The position numbers were made by a program, and so were the translations under genes. This document shows, piece by piece, positions 12,401 to 24,060 of a DNA stretch of 64,000 nt. Within the stretch, counting starts at the first letter, position 1. The number at the start of each line of letters is the position of its first letter. Origin of the DNA: Pachypanchax playfairii (lineage: Eukaryota; Chordata; Actinopteri; Cyprinodontiformes; Aplocheilidae); NCBI GenBank assembly GCA_006937955.1, contig SSNP01000136.1, positions 1,092,235-1,156,234 on the forward strand. Reading direction: 5' to 3'. Below the pieces are notes generated by a model that had not been told where the DNA came from, did no database searches, and worked only from the letters and a program-made list of their open reading frames with translations.

Positions 12401-15400
12401 ATCACAGGTGAGGCTGACATATGGAGAAAACAAAAGACCACACATATGTAAAAAAAACGTACATCTTTAGTTTGGTTTATTTGTTTTACCACTACAGGTG
12501 AGGTGCGGATGCCTTCTGGCAAAACTGCCCGTCCACACATCACTGACAATAAGGACGGCACCATCACAATCAAATACCAACCTACAGAGAGAGGCCTGCA
12601 TGAGATGGACATCAAATATGAAGGAAACCACATTCCAGGTCAGCAGTGCTCCAGTGGAGAGAATATTGTTTTTTCTTTTCTCTAATTTTGCTTTTGAAAT
12701 CTAATAAATGTCAATCAAAATTGCAGTTGTTTTTAACTGATTCCATCCACCCTGCAGGAAGCCCTTTGCAGTTCTATGTGGATGCTGTGAACAGCGGTGT
12801 GGTGACTGCTTATGGTCCAGGTCTGAGTTATGGAATGGTAAACAAAGCTGCCACTTTCACTGTGGTCACCAAGAATGCAGGAGAAGGTAAACATGGTTGA
12901 CTATATTGTGTTATTTAGGAAGCAAAACACTTTTCAATACATAACAGCTGGGAATAAAATAAATTGAGCTTTTTTCCTTTTTTCCCTCCAAGGTGGTTTG
13001 TCACTTGCAGTGGAGGGTCCATCTAAAGCAGAGATCACCTGTAAGGACAACAAAGACGGCACCTGCACTGTGTCCTACCTGCCCACAGCTCCGGGAGACT
13101 ACAACATCATTGTCAAATTTGACAACAAGCACATTCCTGGCAGCCCCTTTACTGCCAAGATCACTGGTGAGGAAACACATCACGTGCCTTGTAGACAGAC
13201 TTTTTTTCCCATGTGTATTTATTCATATCAGATTTTTAGAAAAAAAAAACAAGGTCTAAATCATTATTTCCTATGTCAGGGGATGATACCATAACCAGAA
13301 CATCCCAGCTGAACGTTGGTACAGCAGCTGACGTGTCACTGAAGATCGCGGAGACTGATTTGAGCTCCCTGACTGCCAGTATCAGAGCTCCATCAGGCAA
13401 CGAAGAACCCTGCCTGCTCAAGAGACTCCCCAACAGACACCTTGGTGAGATATTCACTTGCAACAAACATGAGATAACAAAAAGAATAGAACACAGATAA
13501 ATTTCCATTATCAACAGCTTGATTTATTATTTTGTTTGATCTCTTTTTTATTTTATTTTTCTCCTTTTTATTTTACAATCACAGGTATCTCCTTCACGCC
13601 GAAGGAGGTGGGTGAGCATGAGGTGAGTGTGAGGAAGAATGGCATGCACGTAGCAAACAGCCCCTTTAAAATCATGGTCGGTCAGTCTGAGATCGGCGAA
13701 GCCAGCAGAGTGAAGGCTTTCGGCAAAGGTCTGGTGGAGGCACACACCTTCGAAATGGCAGAATTTTTTGTGGATACAAGGAACGCAGGTAAATCTTGAC
13801 AACTCACACTGCACTACAATTCTTTTGTCCCCTATGACCTAATAAAATACAGATTTAATAAACTTTTTTCTTCTTTAGGTTACGGCGGTCTGGCTTTGTC
13901 AATTGAGGGTCCAAGCAAAGTAGATATCAATTGTGAAGATGTAGAGGATGGAACATGCAGGGTGACTTACTGCCCCACAGAGCCTGGAAATTACACTGTT
14001 AATATCAAATTTGCAGAAAAGCACATCCCAGGTTAGAATTTTTTACTTCAGCAAATACAAAAAAATAAAGAATATTGAAAAATAATTAAATTTGTACTTT
14101 TCTCTGTAGGAAGTCCTTTTACAGTGAAGGTGACAGGAGAAGGAAGGATTAAGGAGAGTATTACTAGAAAGAGACAGGCATCTTCTATTGCTTCAGTGGG
14201 CAGCACATGTGGTCTTAACCTCAAGATCCCAGGTGAGTACATCAGCCGGTCAGAAATGGTTAGAGGGCAGCGGTCGACCGTTTTAAAATAAATGAGGCTG
14301 CTGCAGACACGTATTTGTATTCTCACCACTTCTTCTGTGCTGTAGGAAACTGGTTTCAGATGGTTTCGGCCCAGGAGAGGTTGACCCGAACTTTCACCCG
14401 CAGCAGCCACACCTACACACGCACTGAGCGAACAGAGATTAGTAAGACCCGAGGTGGCGAGACGAAGAGGGAGGTCCGGGTGGAGGAGAGCACGCAGGTG
14501 GGAGGAGGAGGAAGCCCTTTCAGAGATGTTTTTGGAGACTTTCTGGGCAGGGAGAGCCTCAGCAGCTTTGCTGGCATCACTGCCAGACCTGAGGGTGAGT
14601 CCATATGAATTTTGTTTGAAAGTGTATTACGTGTCATATCATCTGTTTCCTATCTAACCTGGTTATTTGCTCTGACTCACCAGTTGAAAGTGGTTCCCAG
14701 GCCATGACAGCTCAGGTGACCAGCCCCAGTGGGAAAACAGTGGACGCTGACATTGTAGACGGTGGGAGCAGCACATACAGTGTGCGCTTCATCCCTCAGG
14801 AAATCGGACCCCACACTGTAAATGTCAAGTACAGAGGGCAACACGTACCTGGAAGCCCCTTCCAGTTCACCGTGGGGCCCATGGGAGAAGGTGGAGCGCA
14901 TAAGGTCCGAGCAGGAGGCCCTGGCCTTGAAAGAGGCGTGGCTGGAGCGCCTTGTAAGTTCACTCCTTGGTCACTCACAATATAATAAAATATGTGGCCA
15001 TAAAATATACTTAACTGTGAAATGTTTTATGAAATGACATTTTTAATGATATATCTTCTAATGTAGCTTTTTTCAAACACTTTCAGCTGAATTTAGTATC
15101 TGGACCCGAGAGGCTGGAGCCGGTGGCTTGTCCATCGCAGTAGAAGGCCCCAGCAAGGCTGAAATCTCCTTTGAAGACAGGAAGGATGGTTCTTGCGGCG
15201 TCTCTTACGTAGTGAAAGAGCCAGGTAGAACCTTTTTTTTGGTCACTTACAGAGATAATTTTAGTCCTTATCGGTTCAACAAATCAGTTATTTGTCTCAC
15301 CTTGTTGTTTCCAGCTGTTTTTCAGTTCTTCCTGCAGTTCACTTGATTGTGAAAGTAAATAACATGTCTACTTCCCCAGGTGACTATGAGGTGTCAATCA

Positions 15401-17865
15401 AATTCAACAACGAGCACATCCCTGACAGCCCGTTCATCGTTCCAATTGCTACACTGTCAGATGAGGCCCGCAGGCTCACTGTGACAAGCCTTCAGGTGGG
15501 TGCACGCTCGCAGAAGTCTCGCGCACACAGCTGATGACAATGATATGAAGTTTTTGCACAACCTCAGTGGCAAAACATATACATATGCAAAACATCAAGG
15601 CTGAATAGCAGATGGCAAGTATGATTAGTTGTAGATATTTCTGTCTAATAACACTTTGCCCTTGAAGTGTAATTGAATGCCAGTGTTGGAGCAGTATGCA
15701 CGACTGTAATACTGTGATGCTGGCCAGTGATGAAGGGCTGGATTAACTGTCCCTTGCTAATGTGGGGCAACACAAGCTGTGCTATGTGAGTACTCAGCTA
15801 GTTTATGTGATTGTGTTTCACGCCTGAGAGGCAGCAAAAAAAAAGAAGAACCAAGTGGAGAAAAAAGAGATAAATATACCTGTGACAGCCCACAATATTG
15901 GTCTCATCAGTGGACAGATGTTTTTTTTTACAGACTCAATTACTGCTTCCGATGATACTAAAACCATGTATTTTTAGTTAAGTGAAATGGCACTTCAAAG
16001 CCCTTGTCACCACCAGAAGCCAGGTGAAGTGCGATGGAAGCATTTTAAAATAATCACACTATCTGTGTCTGATCAGACAGATTGTCTGCTTGTCGGGTGA
16101 CGCCTCGCGGTAACCTCTGAACCTTTTCTTCCTCTCAAATCCAACAGCTCGAGCTATTCTTCTCCAGAAAAAAAAGAGCTGTGTAAATTGTGTTCCTCCA
16201 GGTGTAGACAAATAATCTGACTGTATTTTTTTCCTTGTTATTTCTAGGAGAAGGACTTGAAAGTAAACCAGGAGGCATCGTTCATGGTGCAGCGCAACGG
16301 AGCCCGAGGTGTAGTCGATGCCAAAGTTCATACACCCTCTGGCTCTTGTGAGGAATGCTACGTCTCTGAGCTCGACAGTGGTAATGCGCCGCCCTCAGAC
16401 TTTAGCACAACCGACACGAATAATTCGATCTTAATTAAATCTTGCAATTGTGTTTTCAGACAAGAGTGCGATACGCTTCATTCCCCGTGAGAACGGCGTT
16501 CACTCCATAGATGTCAAGTTCAATGGGTGCCACATTCCTGGAAGCCCCTTTAACGTGCGAGTGGGAGATCGAGGGCTGATTGGAGATCCTGGTATGGTCA
16601 CAGCACATGGTCCAGGACTGCAAGGAGGAACCACAGGTAGATCTCAATCACATATACTATCTATTGTTGATCTACAGCAAATTATTTCTATTAAATTCCA
16701 CTTCGATTTTGTTCCTTCAGGTGTCCCATCAGAGTTTGTGGTCAATACCTGTAACGCAGGCTCCGGCACTCTATCAGTCAACATCGATGGTCCATCTAAA
16801 GTGAAGATGGACTGCCGAGAGTGTCCTGAGGGATACAGGATCACGTACACACCAATGGCACCTGGCAACTATCTCATCACCATCAAATACAGCGGACCGC
16901 AGCACATAGTGGGCAGCCCTTTCAAAGCCAGAATCACAGGTCTGTTTGACAGTCATCCTCCCATCTGATCTGTGGATGACAAATGTCTTCATTATGAAAC
17001 AAATGTTACATAGAAAAAAAGGTGTTGAAGTTTGCAAAATGTTATATAATCCATCTTCATGTGGCTCAGTGTTCCTGTTGGTTAGAAGCTGCATTTTTCT
17101 TGGAAGGCAGTAATACATTTCTGTCACTTGTCACACAAATTCCCTTTTTCTGGTGTGACATAAAAAAAAAAAAATTCAGGATAGATATCTTTAACCAGGA
17201 CCGATCTAATTCACTTTATTTGCACTTTTACATAAAGCGGAACCCTCCTTAAGAATGGCTGCAGCCTCCTTGCTTTTTTTGGTATCTTAGTCAATAGTGT
17301 GTGTTATGTAATATCCAAGGTACAGAGATTTTAGATAAAGCTTTGTTTTTAAATTCTCCTGCAGGCCCAAGGCTGTCAGGTGGACACAGCCTCCATGAAA
17401 CCTCCTCAGTTTTGGTTGAAACAGTTACCAAAACCTCCAAAGTGGGTGGTGCCTACAGCTCCTCATCCTCCACCTCCACAACTAAGCTGACATCTGACGC
17501 CAGCAAGGTGGTTTGCCGTGGCCCCGGGCTTTCCAAGGCTTTGGTTGGGCAGAAAAACACTTTCACTGTTGACTGTAGCAAAGCGGGTGAGATGATAAAT
17601 ATAAATATGAAACATTTTTAGAGGAAAAAAAAAGGTTCACTGCAATCATTAATTCTCCCTTTCATCACCTTGTCCAGGTACCAACATGCTGATGGTGGGC
17701 GTGCACGGACCCCAGTCTCCTTGTGAGGAGGTGTATGTCAAACACATGGGCAACAAGCTCTATGATGTCAGCTATACCATCAAAGACAAGGGCAGTTATA
17801 CTGTCATTGTTAAATGGGGTGATGATAACATCCCTGGAAGCCCTTACAAAGTGGCTGTACCTTAA
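322..17865 (+). CDS. flnc: Filamin C, 46 coding exons; first coding exon lies upstream of the window
   Basis: Filamin C is a large actin crosslinker that dimerises through its last Ig repeat and works at muscle Z-discs, costameres and myotendinous junctions. Joined exons give one open frame of about 2,619 codons (2,580 without the 117-nt cassette exon): end of CH1 and CH2, then 24 Ig-like filamin repeats with the recurring GPGL/GPGV and SPF signatures, ending in ..VAVP and TAA at 17863-17865. The FLNC paralogue, rather than FLNA or FLNB, is shown by the insert exon in repeat 20 (14346-14594; contains SSHTYTRTERTEISKTRGGE). The first exon in the window starts at 322 with the last two bases of an Asp codon, so the start codon and most of CH1 are missing. 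All introns but one are GT-AG. No frameshift or premature stop was found. Teleosts often keep two flnc copies; which one this is cannot be decided here. Confidence 0.96.
3333..8440 (+). CDS. flnc: flnc exons for filamin Ig repeats 1-8 (rod 1, first half)
   Basis: Exons after 3333-3483: 3576-3694, 3805-3882, 3992-4154, 4243-4443, cassette 4608-4724, 5330-5467, 5644-5770, 5845-5981, 6076-6269, 6347-6460, 6572-6715, 6865-6988, 7264-7424, 7515-7605, 7714-7883, 7973-8090 and 8178-8440. Repeats begin at recognisable motifs: Ig2 ARGPGLEPTG, Ig3 NACRATGRGLQPKG, Ig4 VRAWGPGLKTG, Ig5 VKAYGPGLQPTG, Ig6 VKVYGPGVEKTG, Ig7 VRAEGPGLNKTG, Ig8 VKVEGLDTK. Each is an immunoglobulin-like beta sandwich of about 95 residues, making the straight actin-side rod. 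All junctions keep the frame. The donor at 3695 is GC, not GT. Exons of one repeat do not coincide with domain borders, as in other filamin genes. Confidence 0.93.
3695..3804 (+). other. flnc: GC-AG intron in flnc
   Basis: The exon must end at GAG GAG (3694) to keep the Ig1 frame into GCT AAA GTT AAG at 3805. The intron therefore starts GCAAGT, giving AG|GCAAGT, the preferred context of minority GC-AG introns, and ends ctcttcag. No GT donor nearby keeps the EEAKVKPNN reading expected for filamin Ig1. Confidence 0.85.
4608..4724 (+). CDS. flnc: Candidate Pro/Ala-rich cassette exon of flnc between Ig2 and Ig3
   Basis: A 117-nt open stretch sits in the 886-nt gap between exons 4243-4443 and 5330-5467. 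It has a good acceptor (tgtcatttctag) and a donor (CCAA|gttagt), is a multiple of three, and is phase 1 at both ends, so including or skipping it keeps the frame. It encodes 39 residues rich in Pro, Ala and Gly (12 prolines), ending APPPKPGRP, which contains a PxxPxR pattern like a class II SH3 ligand. Skipping it joins ..NIAEA to INPNACRATG, the arrangement I know from mammalian FLNC. It would act as a flexible linker, much as hinge regions do. That it is spliced into mRNA is inferred. Confidence 0.6.
8525..12195 (+). CDS. flnc: flnc exons for filamin Ig repeats 9-15 (rod 1, second half)
   Basis: Exons 8525-9125 (601 nt, the largest, covering Ig9, Ig10 and the start of Ig11), 9348-9521, 10260-10422, 10564-10892, 10982-11105, 11284-11440, 11525-11714, micro-exon 11806-11829 and 11954-12195. 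Repeat starts: Ig9 VRAFGPGLKGG, Ig10 VTASGPGLERA, Ig11 VHVYGPGVEPRG, Ig12 VRAFGPGLEGG, Ig13 VKCSGPGLGAG, Ig14 VRASGPGLDTKG, Ig15 from DASKCRLT. Introns are 73-738 nt. The 738-nt intron 9522-10259 holds only shadow frames. Confidence 0.94.
11806..11829 (+). CDS. flnc: 24-nt micro-exon of flnc (Ig15)
   Basis: The acceptor is tttttcag and the donor T|gtgagt. The exon reads (V)SIGGHGM(S), matching the VSIGGHG motif of Ig15 in vertebrate filamins, and joins 11525-11714 to 11954-12195 in frame. It is flanked by introns of 91 and 124 nt. Confidence 0.85.
12308..16939 (+). CDS. flnc: flnc exons for filamin Ig repeats 16-23 (rod 2)
   Basis: Exons 12308-12407, 12498-12638, 12758-12886, 12993-13166, 13280-13444, 13585-13788, 13879-14031, 14110-14232, 14346-14594, 14684-14953, 15087-15224, 15380-15495, 16248-16380, 16460-16636 and 16721-16939. 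Rod 2 is the folded, mechanosensitive and partner-binding half of filamins. Landmarks: GEVRMPSGKTARP (Ig16), VTAYGPGLSYG (Ig17), EEPCLLKRLPNRH (Ig18), SIEGPSKVDINCED (Ig19), ESITRKRQ then the insert exon (Ig20), VRAGGPGLERG (Ig21), VVDAKVHTPSG (Ig22), VTAHGPGLQGG (Ig23). The exon at 12308 follows Ig15 after only a 112-nt intron, leaving no room for the hinge-1 exon of mammals. The 752-nt intron 15496-16247 contains nothing recognisable. Confidence 0.94.
14346..14594 (+). CDS. flnc: flnc exon with the FLNC-specific insert in Ig20
   Basis: This 249-nt exon, phase 1 at both ends, encodes about 82 residues rich in Arg, Thr, Ser and Glu, including NWFQMVSAQERLTRTFTRSS and VFGDFLGRESLSSF. An insert of this kind in Ig20 is the hallmark of filamin C; FLNA and FLNB lack it. 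In mammals it helps target the protein to Z-discs and binds Z-disc partners. The TYTRTERTEISKTRGGETKR core looks nearly unchanged compared with my memory of mammalian FLNC, which implies strong constraint. Confidence 0.92.
17365..17865 (+). CDS. flnc: flnc last two exons: hinge 2 and dimerising Ig24
   Basis: Exons 17365-17586 and 17678-17865. The first starts PRLSGGHSLHETSSVLVETV and continues through a Ser/Thr-rich stretch (YSSSSSTSTTKL) that is the flexible hinge 2, then opens Ig24 (VVCRGPGLSKALVGQKN). The second ends KWGDDNIPGSPYKVAVP followed by TAA. Ig24 mediates homodimerisation of filamins. The preceding intron, 16940-17364, holds no other feature. Confidence 0.95.
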
Positions 17866-18350
17866 ATTTAACAAGGAAAAATAAATAAAAAAATGTCACA
17901 AATGCCACAATATTTCTTCCTCCTTCATCATCATCATCATCTTCAAGCTCCTTCAATACTTGTTTTGTGGCACTGCAAGCTTCGCAAAGTACTCAATATC
18001 ACTGAAACCCTACAAAGACGTTTGCTTGCAGCTTTATTGATGACTGAATATCAATTGTGCCAAAGTTTGTATTAACTTCAGAGAATATGTCATATAGAGG
18101 TAACAGTAATGATGCCCTTGAGTGAAGTTTGTTAAATATTCTTCCTGATTCATGATGTGTTCCCTGTTCTTGCTGTTTTGAACAGATGATGGAGTAATCA
18201 TATTAAAGTGTGATGCATTGTGGTTTTGTATGTTCCAGAATGAGAAACTGGCTTTTTTTTGTTATTAACTCTTTTTATTTGGTAAGTTTTTGCAGGCCTA
18301 ATAAAAATTTAATTGCCAAATTTCCAAATAAAAATGACTGGATTTATTTG
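17866..18350 (+). other. flnc: flnc 3' UTR with candidate polyadenylation signals
   Basis: Non-coding sequence after the flnc stop. AATAAA hexamers occur at 17880-17885 and 17884-17889 (very close to the stop), and at 18300-18305 and 18327-18332. The distal pair fits a 3' UTR of roughly 450-500 nt. A short (CAT)n run lies near 17926-17941. Which signal is used cannot be told from sequence alone. Confidence 0.5.
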
Positions 18351-19865
18351 ACACTACACAGTTCTGGCAGACACTTTGATCGTTTTGTGAGAAGCAGTTT
18401 TTCATCATTTTATCTTGCGGCCCTTTTTTTGTGCAGCGCTCGTTCTGCCCTGTGTGCAGCGGTCAGAATATTTTGCTGGATTAATATGTGGTGGTCGTCT
18501 TGTATGTAGCTTTTTTCTGTAGGTTTAAAACATTTCCTCCAAATGACCAGATTATAATTTCTGATTCTGAATCCTCAATCCTCATTCATGTACAATTCGC
18601 TGATACTGTCGACTCTTCAATAGTGGTATTAAAAGCTTTAAGATGCTCATTTCACTTCTTATTTGCATCTCATATATGTCCAGATGCAATCACAAGATGG
18701 CAGCATAGTCAAGCTCACATCTGTATCTAAATTTCCCCCCCCAAAGAACACCTAAACAAAAACTTCATTGTTCCCAGTGAAGATTAACTACATCATCATC
18801 ACCACGAGGGAGACTGCGGAGCAAAGAATCCAGAGGCATCAGCTTCCGTTGAGTGTGTAATTAATCCTGTTGGATCACATGTAAAACACAAGTGACTTCT
18901 GTAGTGAGATCCTGATGGAGGGTGGGGGACTCTGGGGGGGGCTCTGGGGGGGACCCTGCTAAGGCACAAACCAACCAAAGAACAAAGACTGATCAGCCCT
19001 ATTATTGTGTGTGTCTATGCATGTGTGTGTATAATCAGTTTATAACCCGTTAGTGCACAAGATTTGTATGTCCTCTGTGTTGTTTGGAGGGCTCAACCCA
19101 AATGGTGACTCAACCATCCAGCCTCCGCTCACTTGGTGACACGCTCCACAGGCACCAGAACCGTTCTTCACACAGAGGAGCCTATAATTAGGAACACTTT
19201 TTTTTCTTTTTACCTCTGGTTTCACTGTGTCATGACGCTGGAGGCCACAGCGAGGCAAGACTGAGCGAGTGGGTGCATCCGATGAACAGAGGCGAGAGCT
19301 CAACTCTGGACCATCTGGTCAAAGTGGCTTGTGTGATGGCTGATGATGGGACCAGGGGCAGGGCCCACCCACGTCAGTCTGTCCTCCCCATCCTGCTCCT
19401 TCGGACCGGGACCCAGGCGTCTGTCCACCTCAACATGTTTATCTCAAGCGGCTGCCAAGTGAATCGTGGAAGATGCAGCTCCTCCCCGTGCAAACAGAAA
19501 TGATCAAACAAGAGAGATAGAGAAGTAGGAGGGGGAGGAGGGAGGAAGAGGAGGAGGAAGGAGGAGAGGGCAATCAGAGTTGGTAGGAAAACAGTAAGAA
19601 CGATGGATTAGAAGAATAGAATGGGATTTAAAGATTCCAGATGGAAGAATAAGAAGCATACATGTGCGCGCAAATACATAAGAGACATAAAAGCAAGTGA
19701 ATCAATCTCTGCCCCAAATTCATTTAGAACATGCTAATGCAGTAGATAACGTTGCCTTCAAAGCATCAGCATCAGTGTTAGAAAAAGTGAAATGAATGAG
19801 CGTTCTGCATGGAGAAGCTTTTGTTTCTAACATCTCCTTTATCCACATCCCTTCTGTTTCTCACA

Positions 19866-19908
<43 letters not shown>

Positions 19909-22900
19909 GAAATTGGGATTATATTAAGGATAAAATTGTGCAAAGGCATGCCCCTTTAAGCCTCTGAAGGTTGTGCTCCCAGGGTAAAAATCTCATTCTC
20001 TAGCTTTCCCTCATCATGCTGACTCCTGCTCTTCATCCACTGAGATCCAGCCTTCCTTCCCACCCTCTTCTTCCCCCAATTTCGTTTTCTCCTCTCTCTT
20101 CTTAAATTCCAATCAATCTAAGCTTCTGCAGATGCAGTGCTTTTATTCCTTGTCTTTCTGGCGCTACTGACCCTTTCCTGAGGGTCTGCTTCGTGTTTTA
20201 CCTTTGACCTTTCTTTGTCAATGTAGCCAGTCTCTTCACTTCACATGGAAGTCCCTGTAGGTTGTGCCATGAAGACGTTGACATCCCCTGAAGAGGAAGA
20301 AAAAAGGAAACACTTCCACGGCTGAGCAAACAGAAAAACAAACAGGCTGAATGAATGTTTGCACAAACAAATGGCTGCCCAGCAGGTTAATGAATGGATG
20401 TTTAGACAGAAAGGAAGGAGGGATTGTTGCACTGTAGAAATTCATGTGTTAAATTTCAATCCAAGCCCAAAGGCAGGAACATTCAATTGCTTCATGCATA
20501 CTTGATGCGCTGCATAATCTAACAAATACATTAGATTTCTGAATGTTTATGGGGAAAGTTGCTCTTGGGGGGCCAGAGGTGAAGATGGACTTGAGTGTCT
20601 TGTGATGTTAGAGTTCATCCACATCTGGTTGTTGATGTTTTATATTGTAAATGAGGAAATTTACATGGTACAAGTAGCTGTTCTGAATCAAGACCATGCT
20701 GTGTTGTACAGTAGTTACACCCCAAAAAAAGATTAAATATTCATTACTGTGTTGTGTTTTTTATGGTTTGTTCCATTTCTCCTAACTATTAGGAACACAG
20801 TTGTGATTAAATCTCCAATGGACTCTGGTTTCCTTTGTGTGCAAGTATTAAAACAATGCAAATGGATGAATGGGGTTCCTATCAGGCTCCACAGCAGATT
20901 CCGTTCATGCAGCATGCAAATGCAAAAGGCAGGAAACTGACACAACGTCACTAAATGCAACATGCTGCACTATAGATGGATTTCACTTGATGGAAGGACT
21001 GGAACGCGAGATGAATGCCAAAGACCTCCAACCTCCTCCTCTCCAAACACAGCACTTTCACACACACAAAAGATCACACACATTTCTCCCCTCCAAACTG
21101 ACACATATAGGCTTGACCTGTTGTTGGTGCTCATGGGCAGACACACCCACGAAGACGCATCAAAAGAAACAGCATGATGTAAAATGGTTAGGCTTCATGA
21201 AGTATATAAGTAGCAGCAGCCTGCAGCAGGAGAAATGAAGGAACTCTGTCCCTCTGTAGGAGAAAAGGTAAGTTCACACTCCCCTTGTGGAGCATCAGGG
21301 ACATGTCAGGGGCAAAGTCCCCACGTGTTTTTCTCTAATTGGAATATGTTCCTCTGCTTCGTCCCTATCACACCATGGTGGAGGCAGGATGCTATTCTAA
21401 TAGACAGACCCCCTGTGGAATGTTTCTCCTTGATGTGGGCTGATGTCAGCTCATAGTGAGAGAAGACTACTGATTAGAGGCAAATCAGAAGATTTGTTTG
21501 TCCCCTCTGAGTGGGCTAGGGACATTCAAGGAGAGAGGCTGGACATTTTTTGTGATGGAGTGCCTCGAACTTATTCAGCAGATGTGTGTTACTGTGACTG
21601 ATGTGTTCTGGGTGAGCAGGTTGCGCAGGTTGCGACACCTGGAGAGCGAACATTAGCTGGTCCAAGAGATGCCCGGGCATACTAATGCCGTGTTTGTTTT
21701 GATCAATGCCCAAATGGCAAACAACGGAGCCAAAGGCAGCTTCTCAGCGACAACAGCTTTGGTGAAGATTTAGGAGGAGATAACGATGTTGTAATTACCT
21801 GTGCTAAATCGGAACTGTAGGTGCTCAATGAGCCACAAACAAAGTTGCACTGCGTCCCTTGGGGTAATTGTTTCAGAAACCTGCAACAGTCGGGTCCAGC
21901 GCTGGTGAAATTGGAAAGGGTGGTATCCTGTAATTTTTCAGACCACTGAAGCATGACCTGTGTGTGGGCTGAAACTCTGGCTGATTTGAAATGGAAACAT
22001 AACTTTTTGTTCCCTCCTGCTGTAGGACTCCAAGTCACAGGTCTCAATCAGCTTTTAACCCAGAAATGATAGGGGCCTGTTGGTCACTTTGCACCACCCG
22101 CGCTGCTATTTTACATGTCAGTGGGTATGCCAGTTCTTATTATGGAGTATTAAATTGGTCATAGCCACATGGCTACTATGAAACGCTTTGTTAGATTGTG
22201 TGCACAGGTGGTTAAAAAGACAATACGTTCCACTGAGCAGAAATCACCATCATGAATTGAAATACAAGCCATCCGACGCTCCTTGCAGATTTGCCTTCTG
22301 TTGATATTAGCATAATGGAATTCAGATCACACTCGCAGAAACTCACTAATTCATCACCGCGTCAGGCCAGGCTAAATAATGCTATGGCCCTTGAGCTTTG
22401 AAAAGGCGATTTGCTTCCAAAGATTTGAGCAGATTGCATGTGTACAGCCTAACAAGCACTGGATATAATTACTGAATGATAATGCAAGCACACATGACGG
22501 GAGTCTGTGTCCATCTTTCAGGCTTTGACGAACAAAAAGCTGTGAACCAATGGGTTATTCCTCAGATCTTGTTGGCTCACTCCTTCACCCACATCGCACC
22601 CCACTACAGAAAGTCACAGCCTCAGTCTGGATGCTGTGATCTCCATCTGATTTACAAGTCTTTGCATTTTATCTTCTATAATTGACAGACTAGCTGAGCT
22701 CTCTTTTATAAACATGTTCTATAGTTTCTTTTATCAGAGACTGAAGACCCCAATGTGTTACAACAAACTGATCTCATTACTGAATTCTATATGAGAAAAT
22801 GTATGATAGCACATCACAGCTGTATGTGATAGTCACTAGGTATATATAGATTAAAACCCCCACACAGATGGACATGCACACACAAACTGAGTTGCAGGCC

Positions 22901-23925
22901 CTCCGTCTTCCAGCTCCCAGCTGTGGTTAATAATGTGCTGCTTACATTATTTAGAATCTTTAAACTGGATTCTTCTAGATGCATCATTACATTATGGTGC
23001 AGGTCCAGGCCACATTAGTGTCAAGTAAGACCATCACAGCCATCCCAGCACTGAGGAATCTAATTAGGCATGTTGCCACAGGTGCATATATGGGTTTGCA
23101 GGCTGCTCATGACGGCAACAAGTCAGGGAACATTTCATCAATGTGTCATTAAAGTTTCATTATGGATGAACATTCTACTTTTGAATCCGATGCATACAAC
23201 TGAGAACTCATAAGTATAATGATACTTATTCTAAAAACTGAAGGACAAATCTGGAGATGAAATTGATCATCTTTATTTGTCTGGAAGTCTTTTAATGAAA
23301 CAAAGCTTCATGTCATGTTCAGGTTACTATAAATATCACATAAAATAACAAAGCTTGACATTTACATAGATGATATGAGACAATGTTCCATTTAAAAATC
23401 ATCTGAAACATACCAAACATTGAAATTAAAAATTATTCCCACATGAAATCTGTTGTATTGCTTTGTTCACAAATATTATTGATGAAAACATGAATTCCAG
23501 CCTTCATTCTGACTCATGAGCTATAACAAAACACCAGTAACTTAGATGTCCCTGCTGCTAGAAATGGTCAAATATATTCTGAAGCTATGCTGTTATTATC
23601 TGATGGATAAAACATTTTAATTTTACTTATAGTTAGAATAGTGACTATAAAAATAGTAATAGTTTTGGATAGTGGGGATTTTGTACCTTTAAAATGTAGA
23701 CATATGTTAAAACTGAATATATTGTAATGAGAAAGGAGTCGGTACCAGCTGATGCAACTGTCCTGTTTTTTACCAGCACAGCTCACCTGGTCCATCTGAA
23801 GCTTCCTCCAGGCTTTAATGTCATCTGACATGTTGATGATTTCTGGGCCTGACGAAAAGTCAGAGAAGTACTCACAGATTGTCTTTACTATTTATACTTC
23901 ATTATAGGCTCGAAAAAAAAATATT
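18351..23925. other. Intergenic DNA between flnc and kcnd2, first part; no gene seen
   Basis: No frame here shows recognisable protein similarity, and the open frames are short. It holds G-runs near 18915-18955, a purine-rich stretch at 19510-19570, a (CA)n microsatellite at 19867-19905 and otherwise unique-looking sequence. Regulatory elements of either neighbour could be present, but none can be identified without comparison to other fish. Confidence 0.5.
19867..19905. repeat. (CA)n microsatellite
   Basis: An uninterrupted CA dinucleotide tract of about 19 units. Confidence 0.97.
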
Positions 23926-23929
23926 CAGG

Positions 23930-24060
23930 GAAAAGCAGACAAACTGCCTTCATGGTGGACACACAGGAAAAGCAGCCAAGCTTCACACAAAACAGCCTCG
24001 GCCAGGTGTGAAACCTGCAACCTTCTTGCTGCAAAGCTACAGGGCTAACCGACCTTGTAT
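23930..24060 (-). repeat. tRNA-derived SINE fragment
   Basis: Read on the minus strand it runs gttagccctgtagctttgc, then agcaagaaggttgcaggttt, then tgtgaagcttggc. This matches the head of the abundant teleost SINE also seen at 26047, 37541 and 54587: a tRNA-like part with a degenerate box B, followed by a conserved body. Both ends are worn. Confidence 0.5.

Noticed and set aside
19867..19905. CRISPR-like or tandem array
   Set aside because: It is a plain dinucleotide microsatellite; no spaced direct repeats are present anywhere in the window.
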